Part shown: positions 20,985-29,640 of the stretch, piece by piece
How the letters are laid out: every line of letters starts with the position of its first letter
Numbering within the stretch: position 1 is the stretch's first letter
Assembly (NCBI GenBank): GCA_025050575.1
Contig: JALBVE010000003.1
Span: 1 to 61,505 of the forward strand
From: Candidatus Devosia symbiotica
GTDB taxonomy: Bacteria > Pseudomonadota > Alphaproteobacteria > Rhizobiales > Devosiaceae
Reading direction: 5' to 3'
DNA length: 61,505 nt
Notes under the pieces: generated by a model
The model's input: only the letters and a program-made list of their open reading frames with translations
Databases searched by the model: none
Told to the model about the DNA's origin: nothing
Program-made: the position numbers and the translations under genes

Positions 20985-23060
20985 ATGAAAGCCGCATCAA
21001 TGCGCGAATTGAACGACATTACTCTCGCCAAGCCCGATACCGGCGACCGTCTCGCCAAAGTCATTGCCCGCTCCGGGCTCTGCTCCCGCCGCGACGCCGA
21101 GGTCTGGATCACCGAGGGCCGCGTTGTGGTCAACGGCAAGAAGGTGCTGACCCCGGCCTTCAACGTCACCAACCACGACAAGGTGATGGTCGATGGCGCC
21201 CCGCTGGCTGCTCGTCAGGGCACCCGCGTCTGGCTCTATCATAAGCCCGCCGGCCTGGTGGTGACTGAAAAGGACCCTGAGGGTCGCGAGACCATTTTCG
21301 AGCACCTCGAGACCCATGGCCTGCCGCGCGTGGTCACTGTCGGTCGCCTCGATATCAATACCGAAGGCCTGCTGTTGCTGACCAATGATGGTGGCCTCAA
21401 GCGCGTGCTTGAACTGCCGGCAACCGGCTGGTTGCGCCGTTATCGCGTGCGCGCTTATGGGTCGGTGACCCAGGCGGCCCTCGACAAGCTGAAGGACGGC
21501 ATCGAGATCGATGGCATCAAATATGGCGCCATCGAAGCCACACTTGAGCGCGAGCAGGGCGCCAATGTCTGGCTAGTGCTGGCGTTGCGCGAAGGCAAGA
21601 ACCGCGAAGTCAAGAATGTGTTGGGCGCCCTTGGCCTGGAAGTGAACCGTCTGATCCGAGTCAGCTATGGCCTGTTCCAGCTCGGTGATATTCCGGTCGG
21701 CGGCATTAAGATCATCAAGGCCAAAATGCTGCGCGACCAACTCGGCAAGAAGCTGGCCGATGCGGCTGATGTCGATTTCGACAGCGAGATGCCCGAACCG
21801 GCCGCCCTAGAAGGCAAACCCACGCGCGACCGTCTGACCGGTCGTGGCACCAATACCGTGGAAATTGCGCGTCAGCGTTTCCGCTTTACCGATGGCGCCG
21901 AACAGACCGAAGAAGAACGCCGTGCCAAGCGTCCGCGTCAGGATCGTCCTGGTTGTTTCGATCCGCGCAAGCCGATCGGCAAGCGCTTGGATCCGTGCGA
22001 CGAAGAAGAAGCCCCGCCACCACGCCACATCCATTTTGACGAAAATGGCCGCGCGCCGGAGAAATTTGTGAAGAAAAATCTGGGCAAGTCGACCACTTGG
22101 CGCGATCCTGACGATCAGTCCGCTGCCGCCTATAGCAAGAAAGCGCCACGCCTTGCCAGCGGTAAGCCGGGCGCAGGCGACAAGAAATCCTTCCGTGACA
22201 AGAAGCCGTTCAGCGACAAGAAGCCATACGGAGGTAGGAAATCCTTCGGTGACAAGTCGCGCGGCCCTCGTCGCGAAGATAGCGATCGTCCGGCACGCCC
22301 CTATGACGATCGCCCCGCTGGCGCTCGTCCAGCCGGTGGTCGGCCCTCGGCCGAGCGTTCCGTTCGCGATTTCGGCGAGCGGCCGCAGCGCAGCTTTGGC
22401 GAGCGTCCTGCCCATAGCTTCGAGCCGCGCACATCGCCCGAGGGCGGCGCCTGCCCGCTGCGTGATCGTGAACTTACCGGCACGCCACGTGGCCCGCGCC
22501 GTGGCGATGCGCCCGGTGGTGAGCGTCCGGCACGCAGTTCTGAACCCCGTTTACGCCCCGATAGCGAGCGTGGCGACAGTGCCGCCTTCAAGAGCGAGGC
22601 CAAGCGCCCCGGCCGCAATTTCTCTGACAAGCCCGTACGCGCCTATCGCCCAGAGGGCGACCGCCCGGTCTATGCCGATCGGCCTGAGAGTTCTGACCGT
22701 CCCGCCCGCACCGAGCGCCCAGCAAGGTCTAAGCAGCGCCCAGATCGCGGTCCGCGCCTTGGTCGTGACCATCTTGGCTCCGAGGCCAAGACTTATGGCA
22801 AGCCCCGCACGCGTCCCGATGGTAAGCCTCACCCCAAGCGCAACGGCGCCGCGCCTGCCCGCAGTCCAAAACCGGGTGGTCGTTCCTTTGGCGGCCCCGG
22901 CAGCCGTCCTGCGGGAGGCCCCAGTCGCCCCACGGGCGGTAGTGGTCGTCCAACAGATGGCGCCGGCCGTCCGTCGTTGGGCGGTTGTCCGAGTGGTGGC
23001 GCGAGTCGTCCCGGCGGTGTTGCTGGTCGCCCAGGTAGCTCACGTCGCCCCAAGGGCTAA
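20985..23060 (+). CDS. RluB-type 23S rRNA pseudouridine synthase with long disordered tail
   Basis: Converts uridine to pseudouridine in large-subunit rRNA. An S4 RNA-binding domain (residues about 25-70, LAKVIARSGLCSRRDAEVWI) precedes a catalytic domain with the RsuA/RluB active-site motif GRLDINTEGLLLLTNDG, followed by REGKNREVKNVL. From about residue 270 to 691 the protein is low complexity. That part is rich in Arg, Pro, Gly, Ser and Asp, with repeated short units such as DKKPF/SDKKPY and GERP/ERPAR. Such tails occur in rhizobial homologues and probably bind RNA. The frame is open throughout. The ATG at 21000 is an alternative start. Confidence 0.92.
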   Translation: MKAASMRELNDITLAKPDTGDRLAKVIARSGLCSRRDAEVWITEGRVVVNGKKVLTPAFNVTNHDKVMVDGAPLAARQGTRVWLYHKPAGLVVTEKDPEGRETIFEHLETHGLPRVVTVGRLDINTEGLLLLTNDGGLKRVLELPATGWLRRYRVRAYGSVTQAALDKLKDGIEIDGIKYGAIEATLEREQGANVWLVLALREGKNREVKNVLGALGLEVNRLIRVSYGLFQLGDIPVGGIKIIKAKMLRDQLGKKLADAADVDFDSEMPEPAALEGKPTRDRLTGRGTNTVEIARQRFRFTDGAEQTEEERRAKRPRQDRPGCFDPRKPIGKRLDPCDEEEAPPPRHIHFDENGRAPEKFVKKNLGKSTTWRDPDDQSAAAYSKKAPRLASGKPGAGDKKSFRDKKPFSDKKPYGGRKSFGDKSRGPRREDSDRPARPYDDRPAGARPAGGRPSAERSVRDFGERPQRSFGERPAHSFEPRTSPEGGACPLRDRELTGTPRGPRRGDAPGGERPARSSEPRLRPDSERGDSAAFKSEAKRPGRNFSDKPVRAYRPEGDRPVYADRPESSDRPARTERPARSKQRPDRGPRLGRDHLGSEAKTYGKPRTRPDGKPHPKRNGAAPARSPKPGGRSFGGPGSRPAGGPSRPTGGSGRPTDGAGRPSLGGCPSGGASRPGGVAGRPGSSRRPKG

Positions 23061-23063
23061 GCC

Positions 23064-23618
23064 ATGCGTATCGTTGCCGGCAAGTTTAAAGGCAGGCGGC
23101 TGATCTCGCCGTCTGACGGTTCAATTCGTCCGACGGCCGATCGCGTGCGCGAATCCATGTTCAACATCCTGACTTCCCGTCTGGGACCGGTGTTTGACGG
23201 TCTGCGCGTGCTCGACCTGTTTGCCGGCACGGGCGCTCTAGGCTTTGAGGCGCTGTCACGCGGCGCGGCGTACGCCACCTTTGTTGATACGGGTGCTGAA
23301 GCGCGTGGTCTGATCCGCGATCATATCGCGGCCTTTGGTGTGGGCGGCAATACCAAGCTGCTGCGCCGCGACGCCGTTGACCTGGGCCAGACCGGCACAT
23401 TTAGCAAATTCGATCTAGTGTTTCTTGATCCGCCCTACGGCCAAGGTCTGGGCGAACTGGCATTGGCGGGTTTGGCTAAGGATGGCTGGCTAGCGCCTGG
23501 CGCCACACTGGTATTTGAAGAAAGCGCCAGCGCCGAAATTGTCATCTCGGATGCCTTTACTCTGAATGACCGGCGTGACTATGGCACGGCGGCTGTTCAT
23601 TTCCTCACGGCCAATTAG
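23064..23618 (+). CDS. rsmD: 16S rRNA (guanine-N2)-methyltransferase RsmD
   Basis: Methylates G966 (E. coli numbering) of 16S rRNA using S-adenosylmethionine. The 184-residue product has MRIVAGKFKGRRL at the start and the SAM site LRVLDLFAGTGALGFEALSR. The catalytic N-type motif is DLVFLDPPYG. It begins four bases after the stop of the pseudouridine synthase gene, so the two rRNA modification genes form an operon. Full length, intact, ending in TAG. Confidence 0.95.
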   Translation: MRIVAGKFKGRRLISPSDGSIRPTADRVRESMFNILTSRLGPVFDGLRVLDLFAGTGALGFEALSRGAAYATFVDTGAEARGLIRDHIAAFGVGGNTKLLRRDAVDLGQTGTFSKFDLVFLDPPYGQGLGELALAGLAKDGWLAPGATLVFEESASAEIVISDAFTLNDRRDYGTAAVHFLTAN

Positions 23619-23632
23619 AGACTATTCGCCCC

Positions 23633-24085
23633 TCAGGGCAACTCGCCGGCAGGCGGCGATTTGACCGAGGCTTTGCCCGCGGATTTAGCCTTGGAGCCGG
23701 CTTTTTTGCCCGCATTCTTTTTCAAATTCGCAAGATTGTAGGTGATGGCCGCGCGGACCAGTGTTTGCAATGCGCCGACATCGACCGCGTCGCCCGCAAA
23801 GAAATCCATTGAGCGCCGCGTCTTACCATCGTCGATGCCGTTGAACAGGCTGTCCGGATCTGGCAGGCTCGCGCTATAGGCAGAAGTCAGTTTGACCTTT
23901 TCCTTGTGTGCATCACACACGGCGATGAGGCCATCACGAGACCAGGCGGGGCTGCCCATCAATTTCTAGTCTTCTACGATTTCGGCGTCGGCCGCGACGA
24001 TGGCCTTGCGGATGCTAGTAAGCGCGTCGCCCCGCCAGTCAGTGAGTTCGGTAACTGCCTGGTCGATACGCTCTGATGGATTCAT
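23633..24085 (-). pseudogene. DUF1801 family protein, nonsense-mutated
   Basis: Starts at ATG 24085 (MNPSERIDQAVTELTDWRGD) and reads in one frame to the TGA at 23633, about 150 codons. A TAG at 23966-23968 interrupts it where the family has the conserved EEWKWMGSPVW stretch. Here the sequence is VED-stop-KLMGSPAW, so a Trp codon TGG became TAG. Downstream the sequence is well preserved (EKVKLTSAYSASLPDP, then IDDGKTRRSMDFF), ending in an Ala/Lys-rich tail. A single change suggests a recent loss. The function of the family is unclear. Confidence 0.88.
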
Positions 24086-24163
24086 GCCCTCCTCCTCTCT
24101 GGCGGTTTTGTTTCGGCCATCGGTCCGTCAACGGACCAACGGATATGTCTGGTTTTCAATCGG

Positions 24164-24391
24164 TTACTCAGCCACTCCTGCGTGCCGCCTGTCGCGCCAA
24201 CCGGTAACATAGGGCAGCACAAACATATACAGCCCCGAACATAGCAGCAGAAACAGTGGTAGTAGGGGGGCATAAACCACCAGGGCCGGAGATTCCCCAA
24301 GCGCCATGGCCACCAAATTGGCGATGACGGTGGTCGTGAAAATGATTGATAGCCAGCGGTGGTTCTGGCGGATCCATTTGTTCCAGCCCAT
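24164..24391 (-). CDS. Small membrane protein of unknown function
   Basis: A 75-residue frame (MGWNKWIRQNHRWLSIIFTT start) with two hydrophobic segments at about residues 12-33 and 37-60, and a basic C-terminus (GWRDRRHAGVAE). The Trp/Arg-rich N-terminus suggests the N-in orientation. It lies between DUF1801 and SRPBCC/ArsR genes, an arrangement seen in stress or transport gene neighbourhoods of related bacteria. The frame is intact although both neighbours are broken. I do not recognise a named family with certainty. Confidence 0.7.
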   Translation of the reverse strand: MGWNKWIRQNHRWLSIIFTTTVIANLVAMALGESPALVVYAPLLPLFLLLCSGLYMFVLPYVTGWRDRRHAGVAE

Positions 24392-24444
24392 GTGATCTCC
24401 TTCAGCGTCGGACTAAAGCGGGTTTGCAGCGTGTTGTCTTGGGG

Positions 24445-24848
24445 TTACTCTAGGCGCATCAGCACCTGTTCCAGATTGCTAAGGAACCGTTCCCATCCGA
24501 GTTTGGCGCCGTGATAGGCCTGCCCCTGTCCCCCCCCTGGAAACCAGACTGTTCTATACGCAAATGGGTATCTGCCGGGGTCGGCGTGAGTGTTCAGGTG
24601 GCCACACTTTCAAGATCATAAGCGGCCCAGCTGTAGGCGAGCGTCCGGTTCGGCTCGATGGTCACTACCGGACAGTCCGCGGCATCCCAATCGGCTGTGA
24701 ATTTGAACTTCTGATCAACGATCAGCTGGAAGCCACTCTTCAATCAGCCATTCCTCGATCAAGTGCAGGCTCTCCAGATCTTGTCCGGCGGATAGCTGAC
24801 CTTCCGCTCGATAATTACGGAACGCGTCTGGTTTGCAGCATCTGTCAT
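24445..24848 (-). pseudogene. SRPBCC (AHSA1-like) protein, broken
   Basis: Starts at ATG 24848 (MTDAANQTRSVIIERKVSYP), overlapping the stop of the ArsR gene. After WRACT comes a TGA, then another TGA a few codons on. Further along, LIVDQKFKFTADWDAA and VTIEPNRTLAYSWAAYDLES are recognisable as the AHSA1 ligand-binding fold. A third TGA replaces a Trp-like position (VAT-stop-TLTPTP). A frameshift lies in the run of Gs near 24530. ArsR-SRPBCC pairs are a common operon; here both members are lost. Confidence 0.85.
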
Positions 24849-25167
24849 TGGTCCGTCCTTTTGAGCAGATTTTTAAGGTCGCCGAATCGACTTTCCCAGA
24901 AGCTGGCCGTCTCGTTTGTCCAGTCCTTCAGCGGCGCCAGCGCAGCAATTTGGGCACTGTAATGGGTCTGGCGGCCGGCATGCCTACCTTGTACTAGGCC
25001 GGCCTGTTTGAGAATGCCGAGATGCTTGGAAACCACAGGTTGAGAGACGCCGGCACTTGTCGTCAGATCCCCGACCGTCTTTCGCCTTCTCGGCACAGCC
25101 GTTCAAATAGGGCCCGCCGCGTTGGATCGGCTAGTGTTCTGAACAGTGCATCCTGCGCACCCGACAC
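24845..25167 (-). pseudogene. ArsR-family transcriptional regulator, frameshifted
   Basis: From a GTG at 25167 the protein reads SGAQDALFRTLADPTRRALF, the usual ArsR start. A single-base loss near 25079 (GAAAGACGG) breaks the frame just before TVGDLTTSAGVSQPVVSKHL, the winged-helix recognition region, which continues in frame to the TGA at 24845. The 84 C-terminal codons remain open but lack the first helices. No metal-binding Cys motif is visible, which fits regulators paired with SRPBCC proteins. Confidence 0.85.
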
Positions 25168-25285
25168 TGTAGATCCATATCTAATTGGCTATAGGTTATC
25201 GTATAACCATTCGACTATGGGTTTATCAAGAGCATGAGAGAGTGGGGTTATTGGCCCGATTGCTCGTGGCGTTGGTGGGGCGCCG

Positions 25286-25723
25286 CTAGACGGCCTGCAC
25301 GCACTGGGCGCACTTGCCGCGGATTTCCATCGTCGTGCGCTCGACCTTGAAACCCTTGACTCCGGCCCAGTCGCCCAGACACTCCTCGATTACCGCGTCA
25401 GCAAACTCATCAACTTTGCCGCAAGCGTTGCAGATGGCAAAGGCGATCAGCCCCTTGCGACGGCAATGCTCATCGGCACAGGCCACAAAGGCGTTCAGCG
25501 ATTCCAGCCGGTGTGCCAGTCCGCGCTCAACCAGTTTGTCGAGCGCGCGATAGACCTGCAATGGCGCCCGCAGCCCGTCGCCACGCAGCGTGTCGAGCAG
25601 CTGATAAGCCGACAAAGGGGTATCCGCGTGCGCCAGAGCGGCCAGCACCAGACCCTGGTTGCGGGTCAAATCCGCGGCCCAGACATGGTCGTGGCTGCTG
25701 TGGTCGTTGTGCGAATGCGCCAT
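25286..25723 (-). CDS. zur: Zinc uptake regulator Zur (Fur family)
   Basis: A 145-residue Fur-family repressor that binds zinc and shuts off zinc uptake genes. The ATG at 25723 is chosen because AGGAGGAG lies eight bases upstream. It has a His-rich N-terminus (MAHSHNDHSSHDH), a winged helix (LVLAALAHADTPLSAYQLLD) and a structural zinc site of two CxxC pairs (CNAC and CAQC). It is the last gene of the znuC-znuB-znuA-zur operon, 23 bases after znuA, and probably acts on the two palindromes upstream of that operon. Confidence 0.9.
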   Translation of the reverse strand: MAHSHNDHSSHDHVWAADLTRNQGLVLAALAHADTPLSAYQLLDTLRGDGLRAPLQVYRALDKLVERGLAHRLESLNAFVACADEHCRRKGLIAFAICNACGKVDEFADAVIEECLGDWAGVKGFKVERTTMEIRGKCAQCVQAV

Positions 25724-25746
25724 TGTCTTTACTCCTCCTGCCAAGA

Positions 25747-26634
25747 CTATTTGCCGACCATTGCTGGCACAAGCAATTCGATATTGTGCCGGAACATGTT
25801 GAGATATGTCGCGGCGTCTTCACCAGGTTTAGACAGGGCGTCAGCATAGAGTTCGCCACCCACGACGGCACCCGTCTCGCGTGAAATCTGTTCGAGCAGT
25901 CGGCCATCGCTCATGTTCTCAATAAACAGCGCCTTGACCCCATCTGCCCTGACTTGTTCGATCAGCTTGCCGACATCGGCGGCCGAAGCCTCGCTGTCAG
26001 TGGAAATGCCTTCTGGTGCCAGAAAGGCCACCCCATATTCTTCTCCGAAATAGCCAAAGGCATCATGTGTCGTGATCACCTTGCGCTGGTTGACCGGAAC
26101 GCTGTCGATTTGGGCGGTCACCTGGCGGTCCAGTGCGCTGATCTCATCGGCATAGGCCTTGGCATTACGCTGATAAGTCGGGCAGCCGTCGGGGTCGACC
26201 TGGCATAGGCCCGCTTCCACATTGCTGGCATAGAGCAGTCCGTTTTTTAGGCTATGCCAGGCATGCGGATCGGTCACCTGGTCGCCATCTGCATCCATGG
26301 TGTGCGTGCGCACGCCGCCACTGGCCACAACAACAGGGCCGGAAAAGCCCGTCGCTTCCACCAGACGATCCAGCCAACCCTCAAAGCCCAGGCCATTGAC
26401 GAAAAAGATCTGCGCTGCATGGAGTGCCTGCGCGTCGGCAGGCTTGGGTTCGTAAACATGGGTATCGGCATTGGGGCCTACGATGGTGGTCAACGCGATC
26501 CGGTTGCCGCCGATGCGCGCAACGATGTCGCCCAGAATGGAGAAACTAGCGACGGCGTTGACCTCGGCAGCGCCTGCCGGTAACGCCAGCACTGAACCAA
26601 GCAGTGCGACCAAAATTAGTTTTGCAGGTGACAT
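25747..26634 (-). CDS. znuA: Zinc ABC transporter substrate-binding protein
   Basis: Periplasmic cluster A-I metal-binding protein, 295 residues, with a cleaved signal peptide (MSPAKLILVALLGSVLALPA, then GAA-E). Zinc ligands are visible in DTHVYEP (His), DPHAWHS (His), TTHDAFGYFGEEYG (His) and a C-terminal acidic residue near LYADALSKPG. It lacks the long His-rich loop of E. coli ZnuA. The frame is open upstream to 26799, but the signal peptide and the distance to znuB (46 bases) favour 26634. Manganese is an alternative substrate, but the adjacent zur favours zinc. Confidence 0.88.
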   Translation of the reverse strand: MSPAKLILVALLGSVLALPAGAAEVNAVASFSILGDIVARIGGNRIALTTIVGPNADTHVYEPKPADAQALHAAQIFFVNGLGFEGWLDRLVEATGFSGPVVVASGGVRTHTMDADGDQVTDPHAWHSLKNGLLYASNVEAGLCQVDPDGCPTYQRNAKAYADEISALDRQVTAQIDSVPVNQRKVITTHDAFGYFGEEYGVAFLAPEGISTDSEASAADVGKLIEQVRADGVKALFIENMSDGRLLEQISRETGAVVGGELYADALSKPGEDAATYLNMFRHNIELLVPAMVGK

Positions 26635-26680
26635 GTCCTGTCCTTGCAAAATGTCGGCGGTCCATCCGGCCAGACAGAAT

Positions 26681-27553
26681 CTAGCCAATCCGGTGACGGC
26701 TCGGCCGCAGATTGCCGGTGACGAGACCGCGCAGTCCAAACAGCATGGAGATGATGTAGATCGCCCCGGCCACCAGAATGATCGCGGGACCCGAAGCAAC
26801 GCTGAGGTGATAGGAGACCAGCAACCCGAAATAACTCGACACTAGCGAGATCACGATCGCCAGTCCGCACGTCGCCTCAAGGCTCCGTACCCAGAACCGG
26901 GCCGCTGCAGCCGGCAACATCATCAGACTCACAGCCAGCAGCGTGCCCAGCGCCTGAAAACCACCCACCAGATTGAGCACCACCAGCACCAGGAATATCA
27001 GATGCACCGGCTGTCCGGCTCCGCTGACGCTACGCAGGAATGTGGGGTCAAGGCACTCGGCCACCAGCGGTCGCCAAAGCAGTGCCAGGGTCACCAGACT
27101 GACCGTCACAATCGCTCCGATCATCACCAGAGCGTCATTGTTGAGCGCCAGCACGGTGCCGAACAACACATGCATCAGATCGACGTTGGAGCCTTTTAGG
27201 CTTACCAGCATCACGCCTAGTGCGAGTGAAATTAGATAGAACGCTGCCAGCGAATTGTCTTCCCGCTGAATGGTGAAGCGCGAGACCAGGCCCGACAGCA
27301 CCGCCACCACCAGCCCCGCCGCAAAGCCACCCAGCGTCATCGGCAGAATGGCCAGGCCTGACACCAGAAAGCCAGCCGCGGCGCCAGGCAGAATAGCATG
27401 CGCCATCGCGTCGCCGGTCAGACTCATCCGGCGCAGCATAAGAAATACGCCCACCGGCCCCGCGCTGAGAGACAGGATCACCGCGCCGGCCAGGGCACGG
27501 GTCATGAAACCGAATTGCGCGAATGGCGTCAACAACAGATCGTAGGCGGTCAT
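26681..27553 (-). CDS. znuB: Zinc ABC transporter permease
   Basis: A 290-residue inner-membrane permease of the ABC-3 family with about eight to nine hydrophobic segments. It has the family signature GDAMAHAILPGAAAGFLVSG close to the N-terminus and VGGFQALGTLLAVSLMMLPA in the second half. It overlaps the stop of znuC by four bases, indicating translational coupling. Intact. Confidence 0.92.
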   Translation of the reverse strand: MTAYDLLLTPFAQFGFMTRALAGAVILSLSAGPVGVFLMLRRMSLTGDAMAHAILPGAAAGFLVSGLAILPMTLGGFAAGLVVAVLSGLVSRFTIQREDNSLAAFYLISLALGVMLVSLKGSNVDLMHVLFGTVLALNNDALVMIGAIVTVSLVTLALLWRPLVAECLDPTFLRSVSGAGQPVHLIFLVLVVLNLVGGFQALGTLLAVSLMMLPAAAARFWVRSLEATCGLAIVISLVSSYFGLLVSYHLSVASGPAIILVAGAIYIISMLFGLRGLVTGNLRPSRHRIG

Positions 27554-28323
27554 GAGTGCTTTCCATCATGGTGATGGTTGTGGTGATGATGGTCGCTATC
27601 GTGCCATGGCGCCTGTTCATCCCAGGCTTCCACCATCTGCCGGGCCCGGCGCAGATTGATTTCAGTCAAGGCTTGATCAGTCGTGCCCCATGCAATTGGT
27701 TCGCGGGCCAGTAGCAGGGTTTGCGGAAAAACCCGCCGCACTAGTTCGGCATCGTGCAGCACGGCGATCACCGTGCGGCCCTCGCTATGCCAATGGGTAA
27801 TCAGCGCCGTAAAGTCCGCCACTGTGCGCTCATCGATGGCGGCAAACGGTTCGTCTAGCAGGATCACTGGTGCGTCCTGCACCAGGACCCGCGCAAACAG
27901 CGCACGCTGCAACTGCCCGCCCGACAGGGTGTCGATGCTGCGGCGTTCAAAGCCAACCAGACCCACCTGCTCCAGCGCTAATGCCATTTCGCCGTGATCG
28001 ACGCCGCGAATGGCCGAAAATAGTCCGCGCCGTTTCCAGAATCCCATCTCCAACAGGTCCGAAACCACTGCGGGAAAGCTGCGGTCGATTTCGGCGATCT
28101 GTGGCAGATAGGCGATGTCGCGCACCCCGAACCCATCCAAAACCACCTTGCCGCCCAGCGGCCTGATGGCGCCCATTATGCCCTTGAGCAGGGTGGATTT
28201 GCCCGAGCCATTGGGCCCCATCACCGCCGTCAGCGAACCGCCAGCAAAGCTGCCATCGAGGTGGTGCACTGCCGGATGGCCATCATAGCCAAGCGTCAGA
28301 TCATTGATACTAATGGCACTCAT
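27550..28323 (-). CDS. znuC: Zinc ABC transporter ATP-binding protein
   Basis: A 257-residue ATPase powering metal import. Walker A is GPNGSGKSTLLKG, the signature is LSGGQLQRALFARVL and Walker B is PVILLDEPFAAID, with the H-loop in VIAVLHDAEL. The C-terminus is very His-rich (HDSDHHHHNHHHDGKHS), a common metal-buffering tail in zinc transporters. Its ATG overlaps the stop of a small membrane ORF, and its stop overlaps the znuB start, so the whole operon is tightly coupled. Confidence 0.93.
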   Translation of the reverse strand: MSAISINDLTLGYDGHPAVHHLDGSFAGGSLTAVMGPNGSGKSTLLKGIMGAIRPLGGKVVLDGFGVRDIAYLPQIAEIDRSFPAVVSDLLEMGFWKRRGLFSAIRGVDHGEMALALEQVGLVGFERRSIDTLSGGQLQRALFARVLVQDAPVILLDEPFAAIDERTVADFTALITHWHSEGRTVIAVLHDAELVRRVFPQTLLLAREPIAWGTTDQALTEINLRRARQMVEAWDEQAPWHDSDHHHHNHHHDGKHS

Positions 28324-28472
28324 GCGCGCACCAGAAAGCCCAGAATGACCCAGATTAGCACCAGCACAGGCGCAATGAGCAGCAGTCGCGTCCAGGCACT
28401 GGCCTGCGCCAGATTGGCCCTGCTGGTGCGGAATTGGAGCGCAGGGCGGTGGAGCGCGCGCGATTCAAGCAT
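28320..28472 (-). CDS. Small membrane ORF leading the zinc uptake operon
   Basis: A 50-codon frame (MLESRALHRPALQFRTSRAN start) with one strong transmembrane segment (LLLIAPVLVLIWVILGFLV). It ends in a TGA that overlaps the ATG of znuC (ATGA). The coupling and the basic N-terminus plus single helix look like a genuine gene. It lies directly downstream of the putative Zur operators and could be an accessory subunit or a leader that sets znuC translation. I know no named family for it. Confidence 0.6.
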   Translation of the reverse strand: MLESRALHRPALQFRTSRANLAQASAWTRLLLIAPVLVLIWVILGFLVRA

Positions 28473-28521
28473 GGACATTCTGTCGTTTCTCGGATTTCGG
28501 CGGAAAGCGGAAGGTGGATGT

Positions 28522-28535
28522 AATGTAATAACATT
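28522..28535. promoter_or_regulatory. Putative Zur box 1
   Basis: AATGTAATAACATT is a palindrome with 5-bp arms (AATGT/ACATT). It resembles the alphaproteobacterial Zur consensus built on ATGTTATAACAT. It lies 50 bases upstream of the small membrane ORF that leads the znu operon. Confidence 0.7.
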
Positions 28536-28583
28536 TGGCGATTCAACGACGAGTCTACCGTCAGAATGATCCTATCGTTGGTC

Positions 28584-28596
28584 ATGTAATAACATT
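28584..28596. promoter_or_regulatory. Putative Zur box 2
   Basis: ATGTAATAACATT repeats the first site exactly over 13 bases, 61 bases further upstream. The two copies flank the likely promoter of the znu operon, and the second may also have controlled the decayed forward-strand gene that begins near 28800. Confidence 0.7.
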
Positions 28597-28809
28597 ACAA
28601 AAAATCGAAAAACAATCCCATTTTCGAAGCCTCTCTCCTGGCTCCAATTTTGAGGTGCCCGTTCTGCCAACATTACCGCCTGGCGCCCAGTCAAGCGCCG
28701 GTCGCGCTAGCTTGCGTGGACCGTCTTGCGAGGATCTGGCTTTAATGGCAGTTGTTTTGTCGGCCCGCTCTTAAGGAACCAGCACATTGCGCGCTTCACA
28801 GCCCCCGTC

Positions 28810-29436
28810 TGCCCTGATGCTAGCCGCCATGATAGTGGTCCGGGCCAAGGAAAAGGCTAGGCTGAGCACTGAAACGGTCATCTGTGAAGGCGTTTTTGGC
28901 CCCAAAAAGCTCTGAGGTGCTGCTGATTAAAACTTTCGGCAAAGACAATGTCGTCACCGGCATGGTTCCTGGCGCCGAGGGCGAAAATTCCCTGAGTACC
29001 AAGGTGCTTCCCAACGACTCGGACAGCAAGATGGTCTTTGGCTGGCGGGACGAGGAGAACCGCAGTTATATCAGCTATGTCGATCTGGCTCCCGATCAGG
29101 CAGCACCAGCAGGCGTTCGCATCGATATGAGTATGGCTGATGTCAAGGCCATCAACGGCGCACCGTTCATGATCGGCGGCTTCTGATGGGACTATGGTGG
29201 CTATGCATTTTTCGACACCGGCAAGCTGGCCTATTCCCCGCGGGCTGCGGGCCTGGGCGTCCGCTTTGACATTACGGGCCGATATCCCGGCCGATGTCGA
29301 CACCACCCCTATCGCCGGCGAAGTCACCCTACCATCCAGTGAGGCTCTGCTGGTCACACTTGATGTCCGCGTCATCGGAATTAATGTCGGCTATCCGTGG
29401 CCAGATGATTTACCACAGTCCGACTACGCTGATTGA
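28810..29436 (+). pseudogene. Protein of unknown function, broken
   Basis: Protein-like segments in shifting frames: TVICEG then FGPKSSEVLLIKTFGKDNVV, KVLPNDSDSKMVFGWRDEEN and SYISYVDLAPDQAAPAGVRI. A TGA at about 29184 is followed by WDYGGYAFFDTGKLAYSPRA, and the end ALLVTLDVRVIGINVGYPWP follows another shift. The well-preserved pieces suggest one conserved exported or periplasmic protein of about 200 residues. I cannot name the family. It is divergent from the znu operon across the Zur-box region. Confidence 0.6.
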
Positions 29437-29439
29437 CCC

Positions 29440-29640
29440 CATCACTATCCGCCCATAGACGACGCCCCTGTTGAACTCTGATCCGTGAATGAACGCCTCG
29501 CGGATCGGCCAATAAGGAAATCGGCGTCGTGGCGAATAATCAAATGCCGTATTTATTTGCGCTTGGCGGTCTGCTTATTGCCGGACTTGCATAGCTCGGA
29601 ACCACCCAGGTTCTCCCCAACAGGGAGGCCACGGTCCACG
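29440..29640. other. Spacer between two pseudogenes
   Basis: No feature was recognised. A short frame with a hydrophobic stretch (MPYLFALGGLLIAGLA, broken by a stop near 29592) lies near 29543-29592 and may be the start of a decayed exported protein. Confidence 0.3.

Noticed and set aside
22153..23103. Forward open frame of 316 codons in the tail of the pseudouridine synthase gene
   Set aside because: Alternative frame of a low-complexity Arg/Pro/Gly-rich region; the composition is an artefact of repeats and the RluB-type frame continues through it.
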